Positions 51,685 through 60,011 of a stretch of 64,000 nt of DNA are shown here, piece after piece; position 1 is the stretch's first letter, and the number at the start of each line of letters is the position of its first letter. The position numbers were made by a program, and so were the translations under genes. The notes under the pieces were generated by a model. That model was not told the origin of the DNA. It did no database searches and worked only from the letters and a program-made list of their open reading frames with translations. This DNA comes from Actinopolymorpha pittospori (GTDB taxonomy: Bacteria > Actinomycetota > Actinomycetes > Propionibacteriales > Actinopolymorphaceae). The DNA lies in assembly GCF_014873875.1 (NCBI RefSeq), contig NZ_JADBEM010000001.1, positions 4,216,001-4,280,000 on the forward strand. Direction: 5' to 3'.

Positions 51685-52923
51685 ATGGGGACCGGACTCC
51701 AGGTCTTTCGCCACGCCCGGGTGATCGCGTGCAACGGTGAGGATCCGTTGGACGACGCGACGGTCGTCGTCGAGAACGGCGTGATCAGGGACGTCGCGGC
51801 GGGCGGCGCATCGGTCAGCGATGCCGACGTGATCGACTGCCGGGGCCGCACCCTGCTGCCCGGCCTGATCGACGCGCACGTTCACGTGTGTTCGCTCGAC
51901 GTCGAGGTCGGGCGGGAGCAGCGCGACTATCCGACCAGTCTGTTGGCGTACGAGATCGCCGCGGTGATCCGGCGGACCCTCGACCAGGGCTACACCACGG
52001 TCCGGGACGCCGGCGGAGCTGACTGGGGGATGAAGGAGGCCGTGGCGCGCGGCCTGATCCCCGGTCCGCGGATGTTCGTCAGCGGCCGTCCGCTGTCCCA
52101 GACCGGCGGCCACGGGGACAGCCGCTCCCGCGCGGAGGACAGCGTCGGATGCGGTTGTGGTGCGCACATCGGGATGGTCGACAACATCGCCGACGGCCCG
52201 GACGGTGTACGCCGCGCGGTGCGGGAGCAGTTGCGTCGGGGGGCTGACGCGATCAAGGTCATGGCGAGCGGCGGTGTCGCCTCGCCGACGGACAAACTGG
52301 ACAGCCTGCAGTACACCCGCGAGGAGCTCGCGGCGGCGGTGGACGAGGCGGCCCGGGCCGGCACCTACGTTCTCGCCCACGCCTACAGCTCGGACGCTAT
52401 CCGCAACGCGGTCGAGGCCGGGGTCCGTTCGATCGAGCACGGCAACTTCCTCGACGAGGAGACGGCACGGCTGATGGCCGAACGCGGCACGTTCCTCGTG
52501 CCGACGTTCGTGGCGTACGAGAAACTGCACGAGCAGGGCCGCCAGCTCGGCTTCGCGCCGGAGAAGCTGGCCAAGCTGGACGACGTTCTGGGCGCCGGGC
52601 TCGACGGGCTCAAACGCGCCCACGACGCAGGGGTGCGGATCGCGTCCGGGTCCGACCTGCTCGGCCCCCTCGCCGTGCACAAGACGCGCGAACTCGCCAT
52701 CAAGGCGCAGGTGCTCGGTGCGCACGAGACGCTGGTCGCGACCACCCGGACCAACGCCGAACTCCTCGGCATCGCCGAGGAGGTCGGCACCGTGGAGCCC
52801 GACAAGCGCGCCGACCTGCTCGTCGTCGACGGCGATCCGCTGGCCGACATCGCGGTGCTGGCCGACCTCGACCGGATCAACGTCATCATGAAGGCCGGGG
52901 AGTTCCACAAGCGCGAGCTGTAG
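51685..52923 (+). CDS. amidohydrolase family protein (imidazolonepropionase/Xaa-Pro dipeptidase-like)
   Basis: A 412-residue metal-dependent hydrolase. All expected ligands are visible: His65 and His67 (D-A-H-V-H), Lys191 (I-K-V-M-A-S-G-G), His232 (A-H-A-Y-S), His252 (E-H-G-N-F) and Asp324 (G-S-D-L). Close relatives act on N-acyl or Xaa-Pro-type dipeptides. Beginning 5 bp after the DUF885 gene, it suggests joint use of peptide-like compounds. ATG 51685 follows caggagagc. A hairpin follows. Confidence 0.94.
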   Translation: MGTGLQVFRHARVIACNGEDPLDDATVVVENGVIRDVAAGGASVSDADVIDCRGRTLLPGLIDAHVHVCSLDVEVGREQRDYPTSLLAYEIAAVIRRTLDQGYTTVRDAGGADWGMKEAVARGLIPGPRMFVSGRPLSQTGGHGDSRSRAEDSVGCGCGAHIGMVDNIADGPDGVRRAVREQLRRGADAIKVMASGGVASPTDKLDSLQYTREELAAAVDEAARAGTYVLAHAYSSDAIRNAVEAGVRSIEHGNFLDEETARLMAERGTFLVPTFVAYEKLHEQGRQLGFAPEKLAKLDDVLGAGLDGLKRAHDAGVRIASGSDLLGPLAVHKTRELAIKAQVLGAHETLVATTRTNAELLGIAEEVGTVEPDKRADLLVVDGDPLADIAVLADLDRINVIMKAGEFHKREL

Positions 52924-52944
52924 CCGGGCCTCCCGCCCGCCTCA

Positions 52945-52984
52945 CGCCGGGTCTCCTGCTCGCCTCGAGCTGGGAGACCCGGCG
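52945..52984. terminator. hairpin terminator between convergent genes
   Basis: A 12-bp stem (52945-52956 with 52973-52984) has an inner gctcg/cgagc extension. It sits between the amidohydrolase and the convergent oxidoreductase gene and can serve both. Confidence 0.85.
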
Positions 52985-53011
52985 CGCTCGTGCGGCTGGG
53001 CTGCTGGTCGC

Positions 53012-53863
53012 TCAGAAGACCGTCTCAGCGATCCGCTCGATCTGCTCGGGGTCCGGCGACCAGCAGTAGAAGATCACCTCGTCGGCGCCGAGGTCGGAGA
53101 ACGTCGTGACCGCGCGGCGGATGGCGGCGGGGGTCGCCAGCATGGAGTCGACCACGCCGCTGGTGTCGCCGAGGAAGGCGTAGTAGTCGCTGATCCGGGT
53201 GCTGGCCTGGTCGAGGGTCCGGTCCGGCCCGAGGACGGCGTTGACCTGGGCGATGAGGCGGGGTCGCCCTTCGCGTCCGGCCTGCTGCCAGGATCGCTCG
53301 ACGTCGCGGAACAGTTGGTCCACCGAAGGCTCGTAGTGTGCCGCGGCGAGGAAGCCGTCGCCCCACCGTGCGACGCGTTCGATCGCGGCGGGAGCGAACC
53401 CGCCGAAAATGACCTCCGGGCCACGCGCGCGCAGGGGTGCGGGTCCGATCGGACCCGCACCTTCGGCATAGGACTCGCCGGCCCAGATCTGACGCAGCCG
53501 CGCCATCTGTTCGTCCAACCGGCGGCCGCGCTGCCGGATGTCGACACCGGCCGCGACGTAGTCGTCGAGACGACCGCCGGTGCCGACGCCGAGGGTGAAC
53601 CGACCGCCTGCGAGACGGTCGAGGGTGGCGCAGGCCTTGGCGAGTACGGCGGTCTGACGCAGCGGGGCGATGAGCACCTCCGTCTGCAGCCGGATCCGCG
53701 CCGTGGCGGCCGCGAGACCGGCCAGAGCGATCAGCGGGTCGGGATTGCGGTAGACGAGCCGGTCGAGCATGCCGAGGGTGCTGAAGTCGCTGACGTCGGC
53801 GCATCGGGCCCAGGTCAGGAGGACGTCAGGGTCAGCGATGGGAAGGCCGAGACCGATTTTCAT
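53012..53863 (-). CDS. LLM class F420-dependent oxidoreductase-like protein
   Basis: A 283-residue luciferase-like TIM-barrel protein. I-G-L-G-L-P-I-A-D-P at the start, T-E-V-L-I-A-P-L-R-Q-T and F-T-L-G-V-G-T-G-G-R are family-typical; V-I-F-G-G-F-A-P-A-A is a common later motif. In actinobacteria such proteins mostly use coenzyme F420; substrate unknown. Leftward, 134 bp downstream of the hydroxyacid dehydrogenase. Confidence 0.92.
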   Translation of the reverse strand: MKIGLGLPIADPDVLLTWARCADVSDFSTLGMLDRLVYRNPDPLIALAGLAAATARIRLQTEVLIAPLRQTAVLAKACATLDRLAGGRFTLGVGTGGRLDDYVAAGVDIRQRGRRLDEQMARLRQIWAGESYAEGAGPIGPAPLRARGPEVIFGGFAPAAIERVARWGDGFLAAAHYEPSVDQLFRDVERSWQQAGREGRPRLIAQVNAVLGPDRTLDQASTRISDYYAFLGDTSGVVDSMLATPAAIRRAVTTFSDLGADEVIFYCWSPDPEQIERIAETVF

Positions 53864-53997
53864 AGCGGAACGAACTCCTCAGGAGGGGACACCACCACAC
53901 TGATGCCGCCCCTCCATGGCTCCGCGTAGACGCGAATGAGCCGGCTCCCATTCTGCGGCGTGCTTCTTGGGGAGCTGTACTTCGAGTAATCCCAACC

Positions 53998-55050
53998 CTA
54001 TAGCAACGACCCACCGGGCGCGGCGACCTGGCTGCCGGAGGGGCGCAGGACCGCCACGATCCGCTCGGCCAGCAGCGCGGGTGCCCGCGTGCGGGCCTGG
54101 ACGGTGGAGCCGGCGAGGTGCGGGGAGAGCGAAACCGACGGGAGTACCCGCAGTGGGTGGTCCCGGGGGAGTGGCTCGGTACCGAAGACGTCGAGCACCG
54201 CACCGGCGATCCGGCCGTCGACCACGCGTTCGACCAACGCCTCCTCGTCGACGAGTTCGGCCCGCGCGGTGTTGACCAGAAGCGCGTGCGGGGCGAGCAG
54301 GTCGAGTTCGGCGGCGCCGAGGAGATGCCTGGTCTGGGGAGTGAGCCGGGCGTGCAGCGACACGATGTCGGCCTCGCGAAGAAGTTCGGGGAGGGGTACG
54401 CCACGCACGCCGGCGTGCCCGGACAGGTCCGCCCACGGATCGCTGACCAGGACGCGGGTCTCGAACCCGCGCAGTCGCCGCGCGACCAGTGCGCCGACGG
54501 CGCCGAACCCGACCAGTCCGACCGTCGCTCCGGAGAGCTCCTGGTAACCGCGTTTCGGCGCGGTCGGTCGCCATCCACCCGTCCGGATCGCGTGGTGGCC
54601 CTCGCCGACGTGGCGGAGGTGCCCGAGGATCGACGCCACGGTGAACTCCGCGACCGCGTTGGCGTTGCGGCCGGCGTTGTTGACCAGCGGTACGCCGCGC
54701 CTGCGGAGTTCGGCGTCGTCGATGTGCTCGGTGCCCGCGCGCAGCGTGGCGACGAAGGACAGTCGTGGCCAGCCGGACAGCGTCGAGGCGGTCAGCGGGT
54801 GGAAGCCGGTGACGACACCGGCCAGCCGCTCGGCGTCCAGGTCGGGCAGAGGCGCGAGCCGGGCCGCGTCCGGACCGGCTCGTTCGACGACGCGGTTGAC
54901 CTCGACCGCCTCCTCCAGCGCGATCGGCCAGTCGTGCTCGACCACGGCGTAGCCCGCCGGGAGCAGTGGGCGTAGCGGCGCGGCCATCGCGGCGGCGGAG
55001 ACGAACGGGTCGCCGATCACGAGGATCAGCCTGTCCGGCGCTGTCAGCAT
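53998..55050 (-). CDS. D-isomer-specific 2-hydroxyacid dehydrogenase family protein
   Basis: A 350-residue NAD-dependent oxidoreductase. V-G-L-V-G-F-G-A-V-G-A-L-V-A-R-R-L is the dinucleotide loop; the catalytic triad is suggested by Arg in N-T-A-R-A-E-L-V-D, Glu in F-G-T-E-P-L-P and His in L-S-P-H-L-A-G-S. It would interconvert a 2-keto and a 2-hydroxy acid. ATG 55050 follows gagga and overlaps the FGGY kinase stop by 7 bp, so the two are one leftward operon. Confidence 0.93.
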   Translation of the reverse strand: MLTAPDRLILVIGDPFVSAAAMAAPLRPLLPAGYAVVEHDWPIALEEAVEVNRVVERAGPDAARLAPLPDLDAERLAGVVTGFHPLTASTLSGWPRLSFVATLRAGTEHIDDAELRRRGVPLVNNAGRNANAVAEFTVASILGHLRHVGEGHHAIRTGGWRPTAPKRGYQELSGATVGLVGFGAVGALVARRLRGFETRVLVSDPWADLSGHAGVRGVPLPELLREADIVSLHARLTPQTRHLLGAAELDLLAPHALLVNTARAELVDEEALVERVVDGRIAGAVLDVFGTEPLPRDHPLRVLPSVSLSPHLAGSTVQARTRAPALLAERIVAVLRPSGSQVAAPGGSLL

Positions 55051-56591
55051 GGGATTCCTCGGTCTGGGGACGGCTCGGCCGTGGTGACCGCCGCGGGCGG
55101 GGACTGGTTGTGGTGCAGGTAGACCTGGTAGGCCTCCTCGATGCGCTCGTGCGCACCCGGGCGGGGCGGGACGAACCGCCCAGGCCGGCACATCGCCGCG
55201 GCGGCCGCCTGCAGGTCGGGGAAGTGGCCGGTCCCGACGGCGGCGCACATCGCGGCCCCGAGGGCGCCTGACTCACCTGGTGGAACGCTCACGCCGGCGC
55301 CGAGAACGTCGGCGAAGAGTTGGGTCCACCGTCGGCTGCGGGTGGCGCCGCCGGTGAGGTGCACCGGACCGGTCGGCACGGCACTGCGTAGCTGCTCGAC
55401 GTCGGCCCGGTGGTTGAAGGTGACGCCGTGGACGACGGCACGCAGGATGTCGGTGGGCGTGTGCCAGGCGCGCAACCCCAGCAGGGCCGCCGACTGCGGC
55501 CGACCGACCGGACCGCCGAAGAGGTACGGCAGGTAGAGCGGGGCGTCCGGGGTGGGTTCTTCCTCCAGAGCGTGTTCGATCGCCGAGCCGACAGCCGGAC
55601 CACCGGACCGGTCACCGTGAACCGGGCCGGTCGGCTGGCTCGTGAGGGTGTCGACGGCCCAGTCGATGTTGGCGCCGGAACCCATCGAGGACCGGCGTAC
55701 CGTCCACCGGTTCGGTTCGAACGCCGGCCGGCAGGTGACGGAGGTCGATCGGACGGGGCGATCCGTCAAGGTGATGTTGACACCGAAGGTGCCCGCGACG
55801 ACCACGACGTGGTGCAGGGCGCTGCCCGCGGTGCCGAGATAGCAGGCGGCGACGTCGTGCAGGCCGGTCGCGACCGGGGTACCGGGCGGAAGACCGGTCT
55901 CCCGCGCCGCCGAGTCGGTCACCTCGCCCATGACCGCGGTCGACTCGACGACCGGTGGGAACAGCCGGGCCGCCTCCCGTACGCCGTAGGTGTCCGCGAG
56001 ACGGTCGGAGTAGGAACGGGTGAGCAGGTCGGTGAACGACGCGGACGCGTCCGTGGGATCGGTCGCCACGACGCCGGTGAGGCAGCTGCGAAGCCAGTCC
56101 TTCGCGGTCACGAGCCACCGTGTCCGCGCCAGCAGCTCCGGGTCGTGTGCGGCGAACCACGCGACCAGGGGAGCGGCCGATCCGGCGAAGGGCACCGAAC
56201 CTCCGTGCGTGACCGCGTCGTCGAGGACGCCGCGCCGGTGCCACTCGCGGAGCAGGCCGGCCGCCCGGGTGTCGGGGGACAGCACCGCCGGCGCCAGTGG
56301 CGCGAGGTCGGCGCCCAGGAAGTACAGCCCGTCGCCGTGGCCCGCGACCCCGACCCCGGCGATCCGGCCGCCGGTGTGGTCCGGGTGGTCGTGTGCCTGC
56401 TCGAGCGCGCGGGCGACGGTGGCCGCCGCGACCTTCCAGTGCTGTCTCGGGTCCCGTTCGACGTGCTCGGAGGTGAAGCTTCCTCGTGGCGTCCGGGCGG
56501 TCGCCGCGCCAAGGGTGGTGCCGGTGTCGTCGTAGACGACCGCCCTGGTGGTGGTCAGCCCGGTGTCGAGGCCGACGAACAACGGCCTCAT
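55044..56591 (-). CDS. FGGY-family carbohydrate kinase
   Basis: A 515-residue ATP-dependent sugar kinase. N-domain V-G-L-D-T-G-L-T-T-T-R-A-V-V-Y-D is the phosphate-1 motif; the second domain has H-L-T-G-G-A-T-R-S-R-R-W and E-S-G-A-L-G-A-A-M-C-A-A-V-G, the adenosine motif. Substrates of the family include xylulose, ribulose, fuculose and similar ketoses; not fixed here. Overlaps both neighbours (lacI by 4 bp, dehydrogenase by 7 bp). Confidence 0.94.
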   Translation of the reverse strand: MRPLFVGLDTGLTTTRAVVYDDTGTTLGAATARTPRGSFTSEHVERDPRQHWKVAAATVARALEQAHDHPDHTGGRIAGVGVAGHGDGLYFLGADLAPLAPAVLSPDTRAAGLLREWHRRGVLDDAVTHGGSVPFAGSAAPLVAWFAAHDPELLARTRWLVTAKDWLRSCLTGVVATDPTDASASFTDLLTRSYSDRLADTYGVREAARLFPPVVESTAVMGEVTDSAARETGLPPGTPVATGLHDVAACYLGTAGSALHHVVVVAGTFGVNITLTDRPVRSTSVTCRPAFEPNRWTVRRSSMGSGANIDWAVDTLTSQPTGPVHGDRSGGPAVGSAIEHALEEEPTPDAPLYLPYLFGGPVGRPQSAALLGLRAWHTPTDILRAVVHGVTFNHRADVEQLRSAVPTGPVHLTGGATRSRRWTQLFADVLGAGVSVPPGESGALGAAMCAAVGTGHFPDLQAAAAAMCRPGRFVPPRPGAHERIEEAYQVYLHHNQSPPAAVTTAEPSPDRGIPC

Positions 56592-57658
56592 CGACGGCTC
56601 GGGAGACGCTCGGACGGATCGCGACGGTAGGGGGCGGTCGACTGCCGGACGATGATCTCGGTCGGACCGTCGATGACCACCCGGTCGCCGGTGCCGCCCT
56701 CGATCACGTCGAGGAGCATCCGCGCCGCGCGGTGGCCGAGCTTTCGTTGCGGGACCTTGATCGTGGTGAGCGGCGGCGTGGTCTGGGCCGCCATCACGTG
56801 CTCGTCGATGGTGATGACGCTGACGTCGTCGGGTACGCGCAGGTCGAGCTCACGCAGGGCGGTCAGGCAGCCGAGCGCGCTGACCAGGCTGTCGACGGCG
56901 AGTGCGGTGGGTCGTTGGTCCTCCCGCCGCGACATGATCGCCAGGGTCGCCGCGTGGCCGCCGGCGAAGGTGAACCCACTGTCGGCCGTCCAAGCCGGGG
57001 GAATCGGCAGGCCGCGCGCTCCCATCGCGTCGTCGAACCCCTGTTGGCGGCGCAGTGCCGTGTCGGTCGTGAGCGAGCCGGACACGTGGCCGATCCGGCG
57101 GTGGCCCAGTCCGGCGAGGTGCTCGACCATGAGGCCGGCGTTGCCCTCCTCGTCGAGGACCACACAGGCCAGTGCGTCCGGTGCCCCACGCTGGACCATC
57201 ACCGTCGGCAGGTCGAGTTGGTGCAGCCACTGGCCCACCTGCGGGTCGTCGACGGTCGCGAAGGCGACCAGCGCACCGTCCACCCGGCCGGCGAGGTTGG
57301 CCGGGTCGTGGCGGGGGGAGTGTGGCCCGGCGCGGACCTCGGACAGGAGCAGGGTGAAGCCCTCCTCCTCGCAGATGTCCTGGATGCCGCGCAGCACCTC
57401 GGTGAAGCCGAAGTTGTCGAGGTCGGGTACGAGCATCGCGATCGCCTGCTGGCGACGCAACCGGAGCGCCCGGGCCTGGGTGTTGGGGCGGTAGCCGAGT
57501 TCGGCCGCGACCCGTACGACGCGGTCGACGGTGTCCCGGCGGTATCCGTCGGTGTGGTTGCGGAGGAGGCGGGACGCCGTCGACAGGTCGACGCCGGCCG
57601 CGGCGGCGACGTCGCGAAGGGTCGGACGACGCCGCGGGGTGGAACGCGCTGTGTCCAT
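56588..57658 (-). CDS. LacI family transcriptional regulator
   Basis: A 356-residue repressor: HTH T-L-R-D-V-A-A-A-A-G-V-D-L-S-T-A-S-R-L-L near residues 13-32 and an effector domain ending R-K-L-G-H-R-A-A-R-M-L-L. No clear ribosome-binding site precedes ATG 57658, the only start at the domain edge. It leads the kinase/dehydrogenase operon and is divergent from the aldo-keto reductase; two palindromes (57728-57735 and 57739-57748) lie between them. Confidence 0.92.
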   Translation of the reverse strand: MDTARSTPRRRPTLRDVAAAAGVDLSTASRLLRNHTDGYRRDTVDRVVRVAAELGYRPNTQARALRLRRQQAIAMLVPDLDNFGFTEVLRGIQDICEEEGFTLLLSEVRAGPHSPRHDPANLAGRVDGALVAFATVDDPQVGQWLHQLDLPTVMVQRGAPDALACVVLDEEGNAGLMVEHLAGLGHRRIGHVSGSLTTDTALRRQQGFDDAMGARGLPIPPAWTADSGFTFAGGHAATLAIMSRREDQRPTALAVDSLVSALGCLTALRELDLRVPDDVSVITIDEHVMAAQTTPPLTTIKVPQRKLGHRAARMLLDVIEGGTGDRVVIDGPTEIIVRQSTAPYRRDPSERLPSRR

Positions 57659-57727
57659 GGAAGATCCGTTGATCCCAACCGGTGCGGGAATCTTGACAGC
57701 CCATCGGGCGCGGGCGACGATACGTGC

Positions 57728-57748
57728 CAACGTTGCTGCAAACGTTTG
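57728..57748. promoter_or_regulatory. paired LacI-type palindromes
   Basis: caacgttg (57728-57735) and caaacgtttg (57739-57748) are perfect CG-centred palindromes 11-12 bp apart, 70 bp before lacI and 47 bp before the aldo-keto reductase. Expected operator for the adjacent LacI protein. Confidence 0.75.
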
Positions 57749-57794
57749 GATAACTCACTCTCCTCCACCAGCACCGCTCAGGCAAGAGGCGGAT

Positions 57795-58829
57795 ATGCGC
57801 GAGTCGGATCGGAGCGCGAACGTCGCTCCAGCAAGAGTTCCTTTCGGCCGTACGGACATGAAGACAACCCGCGTCGGCGTCGGCGCCTGGGCGATCGGTG
57901 GCCTCGGCGCCACGTTCGCCTGGGGTCCGCAGGACGACGACGCCTCGATCGCCGCGATCCACCGCGCGGTCGAGCTCGGGGTCAACTGGATCGACACGGC
58001 CCCGATCTATGGCCTCGGCCACTCCGAGGAGGTCGTCGGAGCCGCGGTCGCGGCACTGCCCGAACCGGATCGGCCCTACATCTTCACCAAGTGCGGGCTC
58101 CGCTGGGGCGCGGACGCCGTCGCCCAACGCGTGGGGGCCGAGGCCTCCCTGCGTTTCGAGGTCGAGCAGTCCCTGCGCCGGCTGGGTGTCGAACGCATCG
58201 ACCTGTACCAGATGCACTGGCCCGCCGAGGACGGCAGCCGGGTCGAGGACTACTGGCCGGTGCTGCTCGACCTCGTTCGGGAGGGCAAGGTCCGTGCCGT
58301 CGGGCTGTCCAACCACGGTGTCGCGCAACTCGAGGCGGCGGAAGGGTTCGGACACGTCGACTCGCTGCAGCCGCCGTTCTCCGCCATCCGTCGGGACGCG
58401 GCGGCCGAGATCATCCCGTGGTGCAACGAGCACGGCACCGCCGTCATCAACTACTCGCCCCTGCAGGCGGGCCTGTTGAGTGGCGCGTTCACCTCGGAGC
58501 GGGCCGCCCTGACGACCCGCGACGACTGGCGGGGCCGTTCACCAGACTTCACCGGCGACGCGCTCACCCGCAACCTCGGCTTGGCAGCGGCGCTCGCGCC
58601 CGTCGCCGAACGCCACGACGTCAGCGTCGCGGCGGTGGCCGTGGCGTGGACGCTGGCGTTCCCGGGCGTGACCGGTGCCATCGTCGGCGCGCGGTCTCCG
58701 GGCCAGGTCGACGGCTGGATCGCCGCCGCGAACCTCGAACTCACCGAGGCCGACCTGGACGAGATCGCCGCCGCGATCAGCGACACGGGTGCGGGCGAGG
58801 GCCCGGCTCACCCACGGAGGACGCCATGA
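57795..58829 (+). CDS. aldo/keto reductase (IolS-like)
   Basis: A 344-residue NADP-dependent oxidoreductase. The tetrad is Asp67, Tyr72 (W-I-D-T-A-P-I-Y-G), Lys99 (F-T-K-C) and His141 (L-Y-Q-M-H-W). H-S-E-E-V-V-G is typical of the IolS/YajO group that reduces sugar-derived aldehydes. ATG 57795 follows aagaggc. The aldolase start overlaps its stop (atga), so the reductase may act on an aldolase product or on the sugar before phosphorylation. Confidence 0.93.
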   Translation: MRESDRSANVAPARVPFGRTDMKTTRVGVGAWAIGGLGATFAWGPQDDDASIAAIHRAVELGVNWIDTAPIYGLGHSEEVVGAAVAALPEPDRPYIFTKCGLRWGADAVAQRVGAEASLRFEVEQSLRRLGVERIDLYQMHWPAEDGSRVEDYWPVLLDLVREGKVRAVGLSNHGVAQLEAAEGFGHVDSLQPPFSAIRRDAAAEIIPWCNEHGTAVINYSPLQAGLLSGAFTSERAALTTRDDWRGRSPDFTGDALTRNLGLAAALAPVAERHDVSVAAVAVAWTLAFPGVTGAIVGARSPGQVDGWIAAANLELTEADLDEIAAAISDTGAGEGPAHPRRTP

Positions 58830-59713
58830 ACGCCGGGCCGATCGGCATCGCCGCGCTGGAGCGTTCGGAGGGCGGCTTCGCCATGGTGGCGCTCGACCAG
58901 CGCGAGTCGCTGCGGACCCTCCTCACCCGGGACGGCAGGCCCGCCAGCGACGAGGTGATGCGCAGCTTCAAGGCCGAGGCCGCCGCGGCGCTGTCGCCGT
59001 ACGCCTCGGCGGTCCTGCTGGACCGGCCGTTCGGACTCAACGGCTCGGCGGCACCTCCGCTCGATCCAGGAAGTGCGCTGATCCTCGCGGCCGACCGGTT
59101 CGTCCAGCCGGCGGGCGAGCCGGTCCGCTCCAGCGACGTCGACCCCGAGGTGACGGTCGAGTTGGTGACCGCTTCCGGGGCGACGGCGTTGAAGCTGCTG
59201 GTCGTCTGGCGGGAGGCGAACGGCCGGCGGGAACGAGCACGTACGGTCGAGCAGTTCCTCGCCCTGTGCGCCGCGGCCGGCGTGCCCGGCATCGTCGAAG
59301 GTGTCGTTCGCCCACCAGGAGACGCCTGGGCGTCGGAGGACGCACGGGACGATGCGATCGTGGCGGCGGCCAAGGAGTTCGGGGCACACGGACCGGCGCT
59401 CTACAAGGCGGAGGTGCCCGGTCACGGCCGCGGTGACCTCGACCGCGTCCGGGAGCGTTGCGCCCAGATCACGGCGACCCTGCCCTGCCCGTGGGTCGTG
59501 CTGTCCACCGGAGTGGCGCCGGACGACTTCGCGCGGGCGGTGGAGGTGGCCTGTGCGGGCGGGGCGTCGGGTTTTCTCGCGGGCCGGGCGATCTGGTCGG
59601 AGGCGGCGACCTCCGCCAATCCGGCGGAAGGCCTGCGGACGCAGGCGGTCGGCAGGCTGAGTCGCCTGCTCCGAGCCGTTCCGGCCCGCAGACTGTCGCC
59701 AGGACCGGCTTGA
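58826..59713 (+). CDS. class I aldolase of the LacD/YihT type
   Basis: A 295-residue TIM-barrel aldolase. Strong resemblance, from memory, to E. coli YihT (sulfofructose-1-phosphate aldolase): G-G-F-A-M-V-A-L-D-Q-R-E, S-P-Y-A-S-A-V-L-L-D, A-L-K-L-L-V-V-W-R, V-V-R-P-P, and A-G-G-A-S-G-F-L-A-G-R-A-I-W-S. Lys194 in L-Y-K-A-E-V-P is the Schiff-base candidate. It would split a ketose-1-phosphate or (sulfo)sugar phosphate, perhaps made by the FGGY kinase. Coupled to the reductase by a 4-bp overlap. Confidence 0.9.
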   Translation: MNAGPIGIAALERSEGGFAMVALDQRESLRTLLTRDGRPASDEVMRSFKAEAAAALSPYASAVLLDRPFGLNGSAAPPLDPGSALILAADRFVQPAGEPVRSSDVDPEVTVELVTASGATALKLLVVWREANGRRERARTVEQFLALCAAAGVPGIVEGVVRPPGDAWASEDARDDAIVAAAKEFGAHGPALYKAEVPGHGRGDLDRVRERCAQITATLPCPWVVLSTGVAPDDFARAVEVACAGGASGFLAGRAIWSEAATSANPAEGLRTQAVGRLSRLLRAVPARRLSPGPA

Positions 59714-60011
59714 CACGGGCGTGTCGTTCGGAGTTTCAACGTTTTCCGTTGGGCTTCGGTCCGCGGACAACCGACCACTCAGCACGTTTTCATCGTCGAT
59801 GTAAACCACCAGTGCGGAATTGGTTCTGGCCGCACCAGATGTTCCCCGGCAGGATTCTCGCATCACAACCCGTCGGCGGGTCTCGCAGGTGGCACCAGCC
59901 GTCGTTACTGATGACGCCCGGGGAGCTGTCCCGCCGGAGTATGGCCGCGGGGTGCGGTCGCTTCGACAAATGCCGCCCGTTCGCGTCGGGTCGGGGATCC
60001 TGGAGGGGTCG
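59714..60011. other. promoter region of the GH127/importer operon
   Basis: 298 bp without a gene. caacg-ttttc-cgttg (59737-59751) is an inverted repeat, and acgttttc recurs at 59739-59746 and 59784-59791; both look like LacI-type sites. Separates the aldolase operon from the arabinofuranosidase gene. Confidence 0.5.
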
